A stretch of DNA of 64,000 nucleotides from JAEUOS01 sp965279115. GTDB taxonomy: Bacteria; Pseudomonadota; Gammaproteobacteria; Burkholderiales; JAEUOS01. The notes beneath the pieces are model-generated. The model did no database searches, had not been told where the DNA came from, and saw nothing but the letters and a program-made list of their open reading frames with translations. Location of the stretch: positions 6,014,001 through 6,078,000 of the forward strand of contig OZ257137.1 of the NCBI GenBank assembly GCA_965279115.1, given 5' to 3'. Within the stretch, counting starts at the first letter, position 1, and the number at the start of each line of letters is the position of its first letter. Made by a program: the position numbers and the translations under genes. Of the stretch, positions 26,719-34,050 are shown piece after piece.

Positions 26719-29055
26719 TTGAATTTCGACAACCTGCGTTTCGGATCGGGCCGCCCCGGTGACCATGACGAACAGAACGCCCTGGTCCGCGGGCGCGGCT
26801 CGTATACCAGCGACATTGACGTCCCCGGCCAGTTGCACGCCTGCTTCGTGCGCTCGGTCGACGCGCATGCGCACATCCGCGCCATCGACGCATCGAAGGC
26901 CCTGGCCTTGCCCGGCGTGCACGCGGTGATCACCGGTGCGCAATTGCAGGCGGCCGGGCTCGGCCGGATTCCACCGCTGGCCATTTTCAACGGCCGCGAC
27001 GGCAAGCCGATGGTCCAGGCCGGCATCCCGCCGCTCGCCTACGGAACGGTGCGCCACGTGGGCGAGGCGGTCGCCGTGGTCATCGCAGACACGCCGGCCC
27101 TGGCGGCTGATGGTGCGGGGTTGGTGGCGCTTGACCTCCAGTCCCTGCCGGTAGCCAGCAGCATCGAGGCGGCCATGGCCCCCGGTGCGCCGGCCATCTG
27201 GCCCGAGCGCCCCGGCAATGTGGCCCTCGACTGGGAGGATGGCGACGCCGCGGCTTCCGACGCGGCGTTCGCGGCCGCCTTTCATGTCGAGGCCGTCGAA
27301 CTCGACGACCCGCCAATGGCGGCCAGCCCGATGGAAACCCGCTCCTGCATCGCCCAGTGGGATGCCGCGCGGGAGGGCTACACGCTGATGGCCAGCACGC
27401 AGGGTGTGATGGTGGTGAGGAAACTGCTCGCCGAGGGTGTGTTCAGGATCGCCCCCGACAAGCTGCGCGTGCTCACGCCGGATGTCGGAGGCGGCTTCGG
27501 CGTCAAGGTGCAGGCCTACCCTGAATATGCGGCCCTGCTGCATGCGGCAAAGGTGGTGGGCCGCCCGGTGAAGTGGACGGCCAGCCGCCTGGAGGCCTTC
27601 CTCGGCGACACCATGGGCCGCAACTCGAAGCTGAAGGGCGAAATGGCCTTCGACCGCGATGGCCGCATCCTCGCTGTGCGCGCCGACGTGCTTGTGGGAC
27701 TCGGTGCCTATACCTCCACCTATGTCGGCATCGTTGCCACCAACAACACCAAGAACTGCCTTTCAAGTGTCTACCGGGTGCCTTCGATCCGCATGCGCTC
27801 GCGCGCGGTTTTCACCAATACCGCACCGCTGGGACCTTATCGCGGCGCCGGGCGGCCCGAGGCCATCTACATGCTGGAACGCCTGCTCGATCGTGCCAGC
27901 GAAAAGTTCGGCATCGACCGCGCCGAGATGCGCCGCCGCAACCTGATCCCGGCTTCCGCCATGCCGTACAGCGCGCCCAACGGCCAGGTGTACGACAGCG
28001 GCGAATTCGAGGCGGTGATGGACAAGGCGCTCGGACTGGCGGCATGGAAAAGCTTCGGTGCACGGCGTGCCCAGTCGGCACGCGCCGGAAAATTGCGCGG
28101 CATCGGCATGTGCTGCTTTCTGGAGGTCGCCGGCGGCATCCTGGAAGAACCGGCCGACCTGCGCTTTTCAGACGACGGTACGGTCAGCCTGCACACCGGC
28201 GCACAGGCGCTCGGTCAGGGCCACCTCGCCACCTTCCCGCGCCTGATCGCCAAACAGTTGGGGATCGATGTATCCAGGGTGCGCCTGGTGGCCGGCGACA
28301 GCGACCAGGTGCCCGGCATCGTCGCCACGGTGGCGTCGCGCTCGATCATGATGGCCGGCAGCGCTTCTTCGCTGGCCTGCGACGAGGCGATCCGCCGCGG
28401 CAAGGCGATCGCCGCGCACCTGCTGGAAACCGCCGAGACCGACATCGTGTTCGCCGACGGCAAGTTCAGCGTCGTGGGCACCGATCGATCAGTTCATATT
28501 CTCGACATCACGTCCAGGCTCAAGCAGGCAGGCCCCCTGCCGCCCGATGTCCCGGCCGCGCTTTCCAACGTGGCCAAATTTACCTCGCCTGCCATGAGTT
28601 TTCCGAATGGCTGCCACATCTGCGAAGTGGAAGTCGACCCCGAAACCGGCGTGGTGCGCATCCTGCGCTATACCGCTGTGGATGACGTCGGCGTGATCCT
28701 CAACCAGACTATCGTCGAGGGACAGATCACCGGTGGCGTCGCCCAGGGCCTGGGCCAGGTGTTCGGCGAGCGGCTCAGCTACAGCGCGGACGGCCAGTTG
28801 CAGAATGCCTCGTTCATGGACTATCCGATGCCGCATGCGGGCCTCATTCCACCGCTGGTCATCGGCCACCTGGAGGTGCCGTGTCGCAACAACCCGTTGG
28901 GGGTCAAGGGCGCGGGCGAATCAGGAGTCACCGGTGCCCTGCCCTCGACCATCAGCGCCATCCTGCAGGCGCTAGCCGAGCGCGGCGTGAAATCGCTCGA
29001 CATGCCGTTCACGCCGGAGCGGGTTTGGGCCGCCTTGAACCGCGCTCAGGCTTGA
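26719..29055 (+). CDS. Xanthine dehydrogenase-family molybdopterin-binding large subunit (orphan)
   Basis: 778 residues from a TTG at 26719 behind CACGGAGA. It shows the aldehyde oxidase/xanthine dehydrogenase fold: an N-terminal a/b hammerhead (VRGRGSYTSDIDVPGQLHA), the Mo-cofactor loops DVGGGFGVKVQAYPEYAAL, GPYRGAGRPEAIYMLERLL and QALGQGH, and the C-terminal catalytic Glu in GVKGAGESGVTGALP. The active loop reads AYRGAG-type rather than the CODH Cys loop. The Fe-S and FAD subunits such enzymes need are not adjacent; the only set in the window is at 47615-48965. It may hydroxylate a heterocycle or aldehyde, with P450 as a neighbour. Confidence 0.9.
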   Translation: MNFDNLRFGSGRPGDHDEQNALVRGRGSYTSDIDVPGQLHACFVRSVDAHAHIRAIDASKALALPGVHAVITGAQLQAAGLGRIPPLAIFNGRDGKPMVQAGIPPLAYGTVRHVGEAVAVVIADTPALAADGAGLVALDLQSLPVASSIEAAMAPGAPAIWPERPGNVALDWEDGDAAASDAAFAAAFHVEAVELDDPPMAASPMETRSCIAQWDAAREGYTLMASTQGVMVVRKLLAEGVFRIAPDKLRVLTPDVGGGFGVKVQAYPEYAALLHAAKVVGRPVKWTASRLEAFLGDTMGRNSKLKGEMAFDRDGRILAVRADVLVGLGAYTSTYVGIVATNNTKNCLSSVYRVPSIRMRSRAVFTNTAPLGPYRGAGRPEAIYMLERLLDRASEKFGIDRAEMRRRNLIPASAMPYSAPNGQVYDSGEFEAVMDKALGLAAWKSFGARRAQSARAGKLRGIGMCCFLEVAGGILEEPADLRFSDDGTVSLHTGAQALGQGHLATFPRLIAKQLGIDVSRVRLVAGDSDQVPGIVATVASRSIMMAGSASSLACDEAIRRGKAIAAHLLETAETDIVFADGKFSVVGTDRSVHILDITSRLKQAGPLPPDVPAALSNVAKFTSPAMSFPNGCHICEVEVDPETGVVRILRYTAVDDVGVILNQTIVEGQITGGVAQGLGQVFGERLSYSADGQLQNASFMDYPMPHAGLIPPLVIGHLEVPCRNNPLGVKGAGESGVTGALPSTISAILQALAERGVKSLDMPFTPERVWAALNRAQA

Positions 29056-29080
29056 CGCACCGTCCGGTTGTCTGACCGCT

Positions 29081-30094
29081 TCACTGCGCCGCGTCGCCCA
29101 CCTTGCCGATGAAGCGCACGGTGTCCTGCAACTTTTTCACGTCCGCGCGAAACGCATTGGCGTACTCTTCTCCGTCCATGTAGGCCACGGCGGAATTTCC
29201 CTTGTTCATCGAGGCGCGGAACTGCTCGTCCTGCACCGCCTGTCGGACCGCCTGCATGATGGTACGCAGGGCCGCCGGGGGCGTTTCGGCAGGCGCGAAC
29301 AGCGAGGTCCACAAGGCGAACTCCAGGTCGATGCCCGCCTCCTTGAAAGTCGGCACGTCGGCAAACGAGGGATGGCGCCGCGCGCCGGATTGCGCCAGGG
29401 CGACCAGCCGCCCGGCCTGCACCTGCGTGAACGCAACGCTTGGCGCGGAAGCCACCGCATTGGCGTGACCACCCACGGTCATGGTCATGGCGGGCGCACC
29501 GCCACTGGTGGGCACATGGCGCAGCTTGATGCCGGTGGCGATCTCGAGCATCGCCACCGGCAGATGGGTGGCGCCATAGGTGCCCGAGGATGCGACCACC
29601 AGTCCGTCAGGCTGCGCCCTGGCGCGGGCTATGAATTCCTGGATGGTCTTGACGCCCACCCCCGGGTGCGCCATGAAGATCGCCGGATCGGAGGTGATCT
29701 GCGCCACCGTCACAAACTTCGCAAGCTGATACGACGGCGGGCGGTCGAACAATGCATCTATCGCCGGCACGGCAGGAAATGATGGCGTACTCAGCAGCAG
29801 CGTGTAGCCATCGGGCGCGGCATTGGCCACCGCGACCGTGCCGATGGAGCCATTGGCACCCGGCCGGTTGACGATCAACACCGGCTGCTTGAGGAATTTC
29901 TGCATCGCCAGCGCCAGGCCGCGCCCTACATTGTCGACGAACCCGCCAGGCGCATTCGGGTTGATGATGGTGATCGGTTTCGAGGGGAAAACATCCTGGC
30001 CCGAAACCGGGCCAACCATGGCGAGTCCACCCAACACGGCCCAAAGCGCGGTACGGATCCGCCGGCCGACGAACTGCTGACATGCATCTCGCAT
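29081..30094 (-). CDS. Bug/TctC family tripartite tricarboxylate transporter receptor
   Basis: 337 residues from the ATG at 30094 (GGGAG upstream). A signal peptide ends near VSG-QDV. Family hallmarks are FPSKPITIINPNAPGGFVDN, VNRPGANGSIGT, AAPDGYTLLLSTPSF and the second-lobe DVPTFKEAGIDLEFALW. It is a periplasmic high-affinity binder of a carboxylate or similar small solute. No tctA or tctB genes are near. It follows the flavin monooxygenase on the same strand (81-bp gap), so it is probably in that operon. Ligand unknown. Confidence 0.92.
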   Translation of the reverse strand: MRDACQQFVGRRIRTALWAVLGGLAMVGPVSGQDVFPSKPITIINPNAPGGFVDNVGRGLALAMQKFLKQPVLIVNRPGANGSIGTVAVANAAPDGYTLLLSTPSFPAVPAIDALFDRPPSYQLAKFVTVAQITSDPAIFMAHPGVGVKTIQEFIARARAQPDGLVVASSGTYGATHLPVAMLEIATGIKLRHVPTSGGAPAMTMTVGGHANAVASAPSVAFTQVQAGRLVALAQSGARRHPSFADVPTFKEAGIDLEFALWTSLFAPAETPPAALRTIMQAVRQAVQDEQFRASMNKGNSAVAYMDGEEYANAFRADVKKLQDTVRFIGKVGDAAQ

Positions 30095-30175
30095 GGTGTG
30101 TCTCCCTGATTCGTGTTGTGTCGCCGCGGCCGGACGGCTATGCATGGCGGCCTCTATCCAGCAGACATCGCGGGA

Positions 30176-31417
30176 TCACATCGTCGGGCTCTTCACCTCA
30201 CCGCCCAGGGCGACCAGCCCCCAGGGTGTGGTTTGCGCGTCGATCGAGAAGACGATGTGCCCGACTGCCGCATGCGCGTCGCGGAACATGCGCTGGATCG
30301 GGTATTTGTCATAGATGCCGTTGGCCCCTGCCATTTCGTGCAGCATGTCAATCGCCTCACTGGTCATCCTGACGGCCATCGCACTGTTGCGGCGGAAGCG
30401 CAGCTTGGTGGCCACGTCCATCTTGTTGCCCGCCTTGATGATGTTCCAGCCTTCCACGCAATCGGCGTGCATCCAGGCATACGCGCCATCGATCTTGGCG
30501 CCCGCCGTCCCCACCCGCAACTGCACGGTGGGAAAATCGCGCATCTTGGCGGTGGTGTAACTGGTGCTGCGTGCCTTGACCGATTCGATGGTTTCTTCCA
30601 GCACCGCACGCGCGTTGCCGAGCAGCGAGCCGCCGATGCCGTTGCCGCCCAGCGCACTGGTAGGTACACGGAACATCGGGTTCGGATGGTGCCGCAATCC
30701 CGGGAACTCATGCCCAGGCTTGTTGACCGCCTGCGAAAGCACTCGATGTTGCGGCACGAACAAGTCCTTGCACTTCACGCTGCGGCTTCCGGTGCCGCGC
30801 ATCCCCAGGGTTTGCCAGTCATCGATGATTTCGTAATCCGCGCGCGGCACCAGGCACATGCACCAGTCCACCGGCTTGCCATCTTCCTTGACCACGCAGG
30901 CCAGCATGTTCCATTCCGACACATCCACACCCGAGGAAAAGCCCCACTGGCCGGTGAGAATCAGGCCGCCGTCGACCTGGCGCGCCTCGCCCTGCACGTA
31001 GGCGATACCGGAGGCGATCAGCGCATCGGGATTTTCGCCCCAGATTTCCTGCTGCGCCTCGATCGGCCACTGCGCCAATTGGCGGTGGTGCGAACTCAGG
31101 TTGGCAAAGGTCCAGCTCGTCGAAGCGCAGCCGCGTCCGAGAATTTCCGGCAGTTCCATGAAGGCCGGAAAATCGAGTTCCATGCCGCCAAACATTTTTG
31201 GCTGCTGGTAGCGGAACAATCCGCTTTCATGCAGGGCTTCCAGCACGGTGTCCGGCATGTGGGTGGTCTTTTCCGTCAGGTCGGCCTGCGAACGGATGAA
31301 AGGCACCAGGTCAAGCGCCCTCTGCAGCGCCTCCGCGTGGCTCACATCGGCGAAACTCGCCCGGCGCCGCGCGGGCTTGGGGGTGAGCAATTCTTCCTTC
31401 TTGGCGGGTGCGTTCAT
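30176..31417 (-). CDS. Group D flavin monooxygenase, acyl-CoA dehydrogenase fold (HsaA/HpaB-like)
   Basis: 413 residues from the ATG at 31417 (a frame from 31453 adds 12 residues). The fold is acyl-CoA dehydrogenase-like, but the motifs LTGQWGFSSGVDVSEWNML and LGMRGTGSRSVKCKDLFVP are those of oxygenase components that use reduced flavin (HsaA, p-hydroxyphenylacetate hydroxylase C2). Such enzymes hydroxylate phenols or cyclic substrates and need a separate flavin reductase. None is adjacent, but one is encoded at 50107-50658. A promoter with a perfect TTGACA lies upstream, and the divergent VOC-GntR pair suggests the regulator controls this gene. Confidence 0.85.
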   Translation of the reverse strand: MNAPAKKEELLTPKPARRRASFADVSHAEALQRALDLVPFIRSQADLTEKTTHMPDTVLEALHESGLFRYQQPKMFGGMELDFPAFMELPEILGRGCASTSWTFANLSSHHRQLAQWPIEAQQEIWGENPDALIASGIAYVQGEARQVDGGLILTGQWGFSSGVDVSEWNMLACVVKEDGKPVDWCMCLVPRADYEIIDDWQTLGMRGTGSRSVKCKDLFVPQHRVLSQAVNKPGHEFPGLRHHPNPMFRVPTSALGGNGIGGSLLGNARAVLEETIESVKARSTSYTTAKMRDFPTVQLRVGTAGAKIDGAYAWMHADCVEGWNIIKAGNKMDVATKLRFRRNSAMAVRMTSEAIDMLHEMAGANGIYDKYPIQRMFRDAHAAVGHIVFSIDAQTTPWGLVALGGEVKSPTM

Positions 31418-31485
31418 GGGGATCTCGGGATGGCGTGCGTAGCTTGCCGGCAACGCCGCAGGATGGGCTGATAGGGGGATGCCAA

Positions 31486-31514
31486 ACCTTATCCGCCAGT
31501 GTTTTAATTGTCAA
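31486..31514 (-). promoter_or_regulatory. Promoter of the flavin monooxygenase gene with overlapping inverted repeat
   Basis: On the minus strand TTGACA (31514-31509) is followed after 17 bp by TAAGGT (31491-31486). The -35 box is embedded in the inverted repeat ATTG-T-CAAT (31507-31515), flanked by TTTT and AAAA, a plausible operator for the GntR protein encoded at 32078. Confidence 0.5.
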
Positions 31515-31643
31515 TACAAAATCAGGATTGAACCACAGGTGCCTGAACCCCGCCCTGCTTCAGACCGGCCATCCCATTATCAGTACAATTCCCGGCATCG
31601 GGCACCGATTGCGCACACAAGCCCATTCTCGACAGGCACAAAC

Positions 31644-32072
31644 ATGACAGTCCTGGCTTTTGAACATGTGAATGTCGCCACTGGCGACCTCGAGCGCGCG
31701 CGACGCTTCTATGCCGACGTGCTGGGCCTGCGCGACGGACCGCGCCCGCCCTTCAGCCGGCCCGGGGCCTGGATGTACCTGGGCGACCAGGCGGTGGTGC
31801 ACATCTCCACCAGCCGTGCACCTGCGACGCGCAAATCGGACGCGTTCGACCACGTGGCCTTCAAGGCGCAAGGACTGGACGAAACCCGCGAACGCCTGCG
31901 TTCCCACAACATCTATTTCCAGGAGTTCGGCGTCCCGGAAAACGACCTGCACCAGATCTTCTTCCGCGACCCCGATGGCACCGAAATCGAACTGATTTTC
32001 GGCGGCGAGGAGGCACGTGCGGCGGCTGCCGCCGGAGCAGCCGTCGACGGCACCATCGGCCGCAACACCTGA
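31644..32072 (+). CDS. VOC (glyoxalase/extradiol-type) family protein
   Basis: 142 residues from the ATG at 31644. A single vicinal-oxygen-chelate domain with two beta-alpha-beta-beta-beta modules. Candidate metal ligands are His8 in FEHVNVATGDLERARRFY, His in DAFDHVAFKAQG and Glu in DPDGTEIELIFGG. It may be a lyase, isomerase or dioxygenase acting on a product of the divergent monooxygenase. The last 20 residues are Ala-rich. It is followed after 5 bp by the GntR regulator in the same operon. Confidence 0.88.
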   Translation: MTVLAFEHVNVATGDLERARRFYADVLGLRDGPRPPFSRPGAWMYLGDQAVVHISTSRAPATRKSDAFDHVAFKAQGLDETRERLRSHNIYFQEFGVPENDLHQIFFRDPDGTEIELIFGGEEARAAAAAGAAVDGTIGRNT

Positions 32073-32077
32073 CGCGC

Positions 32078-32833
32078 ATGCTGCCAGCCGGGAAAAATCC
32101 GCCCCGGCACCGGCAGATTGCCGATGCGCTGCGCGAGGACATCCGTTCCGGCCGCTACCAGTTGGGTGAGAAGCTTCCCACTGAAGAGCGCCTGACCAGC
32201 CTCTTCAACACCAGCCGCCCTACCCTGCGCCAGGCGCTTGGCGCGCTTGCCGCCGAAGGCCTGATCCTGCGCCGCCCACGCACCGGCTCGACCGTCATCG
32301 CCACCCACGAACCGGTGGTGTTGTCGCATGCGGTCACCTCCGTCGAGGAACTGCTCGACTACCCCGGCGGCATGACCCGCAAGGTGGTGGCCACGCGCTA
32401 CATCAAGGCCGACCACGAGCTGGCGTCGCTGCTGCATTGCGCCCCCGGCAAGGACTGGTTCCACATCAGCGCCCTGCGCTTCGCCGGCGGCTCCACGGTG
32501 CCGCTGTGCTGGACCGACTTCTACATCCTGCCGCGCTATGCCGAGGTGACCAGGCACAAGAAGCACAACCAGATACCCGTCTGCCAGCAGATCGTCGAGA
32601 TGTACGATGAAGTCATCGAGCAGGCCGACATCGAGGTTTTCGCGCGGCGCATTCCGGCTGCCCTGGCCGCGCCGCTCAAGGCGCCGGCGGATGCGCCTGC
32701 GCTGGTGGTGATGCGCACCTACAAGGGCCGCGATGGCGAGGTGTTCGAGACCACGGTCAGCACGCACCCGGAGGAGCGCTACCGCTATCGCTTCGAGTTC
32801 CGCCGCGAATTGCGGGCGGCGCGCCGCCGATAG
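32078..32833 (+). CDS. GntR family regulator, HutC/UTRA type
   Basis: 251 residues. Winged helix-turn-helix at 10-75 (PRHRQIADALREDIRSGRYQ, LFNTSRPTLRQALGALAAEG) and a UTRA effector domain from about 90 (GKDWFHISALRFAGGSTVPL and the characteristic acidic-hydrophobic strands). It binds a small-molecule effector and controls nearby catabolic genes. Likely targets are its own VOC operon and the divergent monooxygenase-Bug operon through the inverted repeat near 31510. It is convergent with the MaoC-like gene; a bulged GC hairpin near 32837-32861 may separate the two. Confidence 0.9.
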   Translation: MLPAGKNPPRHRQIADALREDIRSGRYQLGEKLPTEERLTSLFNTSRPTLRQALGALAAEGLILRRPRTGSTVIATHEPVVLSHAVTSVEELLDYPGGMTRKVVATRYIKADHELASLLHCAPGKDWFHISALRFAGGSTVPLCWTDFYILPRYAEVTRHKKHNQIPVCQQIVEMYDEVIEQADIEVFARRIPAALAAPLKAPADAPALVVMRTYKGRDGEVFETTVSTHPEERYRYRFEFRRELRAARRR

Positions 32834-32870
32834 GAACCCGCGCCGCCAGCCGGCGCACGGGAGGCCTGGA

Positions 32871-34022
32871 TCAGAGCGCCGCGCGCGCCGGCAGTTCGAC
32901 CACGGCATTCCCCCTGGCGGTAGTCTCGCCCAACTGATTCTCGACGAACACTTCGAGATCCACCAGGTGCGCGCCATCCTCGATGCGCTTGTCCGCGACC
33001 CTTGCCCGGCACCACGACACGTCGCCAAAGATGTTCGGACGCCGCACCGACACATTGAGCCGCCGCAGGAAGCCGTCATCGCCCATCCAGTTGGTCATCA
33101 GCTGTCCCATCCACGAGATGCGTTGCGGCCCCACGTCGTAGCCGCCCGGCATGCCGACCTCGCGCGCCATGTTCTGCTCGGCATGGCCGCGCGCCGGGCT
33201 GTCCTGCGCGCCTGTTTTGGGATCGATGTAGGCATCCGCCGGATGGCGCTTGCGATACATGGTGGCGCGCCGGTGGGCCTGGTAGCTGTGGCCGCCGCCG
33301 GAATACCAGCAAATCATGTCGGTGATGTTGAGCGGTCCCTTGAGCATGGGCTGCACCATGGAGCCGACCGCGACGTCTTCCCAGCAACGTACGGTGGCAC
33401 CACGCAGTTCCTCCGTCTCGATCGCGTGGGCGATGTGTTCAAGCTCCTCGGCCGAATAACGGTGTGTCTCGCGGGCTTCGTACTTGAGGCCGTCTTTCGC
33501 CTTTGCCCTGGGTACGCGCGCGGTACTGCCAAGCGCACGGCACACCAGTTCGCCGTGCTGGTTGGTGTAGAGAACCTCGCCGGTCTGGATGATGAAGCTT
33601 TTCGCCTTGCCGCCCCGCTTTTCCACTGCGTCGAGCAGGCGCGCGCGAACGGTGAAGCTGTCGCGGTGGCGGATCGGCTTGTACCATTCCCAGTCGGTGC
33701 CGCCGTACAACCACTGAATGCCGCGCAACTTGGGCGCCACCACCGTGGTGTCGATCGTGTAAAGAAAGCAGCCCGGGGCGAGCGCCGACTTCCATTTGCT
33801 CGCGGCACCGTAAGCCGGGTCGCAGAACAGCGGGTTCTCGTCCCCCAGCGCCCAGCAAAAATGGCGCACGCTGTCGGGCGCGGCCTCGGTGTTCCAGGTC
33901 TGGCCGGTGCGTCGCAGGTCCACGCCGATCAGGCTGCGCGCCTCCTCGAGCGCACCTTCCCAGAGGGCCGGCGCCTGGGAGTCCGGCTGCCTGACGGCCG
34001 AGGATTGATCAGGGTTGTTCAT
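32871..34022 (-). CDS. MaoC-like hydratase with FAS1-like N-terminal dehydratase domain
   Basis: 383 residues. The N-terminal half (about 30-170) is a FAS1-like dehydratase/hot-dog domain (HFCWALGDENPLFCDPAYGA, with a GDxNPLxxDPxYA-like turn). The C-terminal half (about 210-375) is a second hot-dog fold (CWEDVAVGSMVQPMLKGPLN). Proteins of this kind hydrate or dehydrate acyl-CoAs. It is the last gene of the six-gene operon that starts with the GntR-FCD regulator at 40590; the gap to the CoA transferase gene is 28 bp. The substrate is presumably the CoA ester made by that transferase. Confidence 0.85.
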   Translation of the reverse strand: MNNPDQSSAVRQPDSQAPALWEGALEEARSLIGVDLRRTGQTWNTEAAPDSVRHFCWALGDENPLFCDPAYGAASKWKSALAPGCFLYTIDTTVVAPKLRGIQWLYGGTDWEWYKPIRHRDSFTVRARLLDAVEKRGGKAKSFIIQTGEVLYTNQHGELVCRALGSTARVPRAKAKDGLKYEARETHRYSAEELEHIAHAIETEELRGATVRCWEDVAVGSMVQPMLKGPLNITDMICWYSGGGHSYQAHRRATMYRKRHPADAYIDPKTGAQDSPARGHAEQNMAREVGMPGGYDVGPQRISWMGQLMTNWMGDDGFLRRLNVSVRRPNIFGDVSWCRARVADKRIEDGAHLVDLEVFVENQLGETTARGNAVVELPARAAL

Positions 34023-34050
34023 TGCCAGCCTTGCGAAAAAAGAGGTCGCG

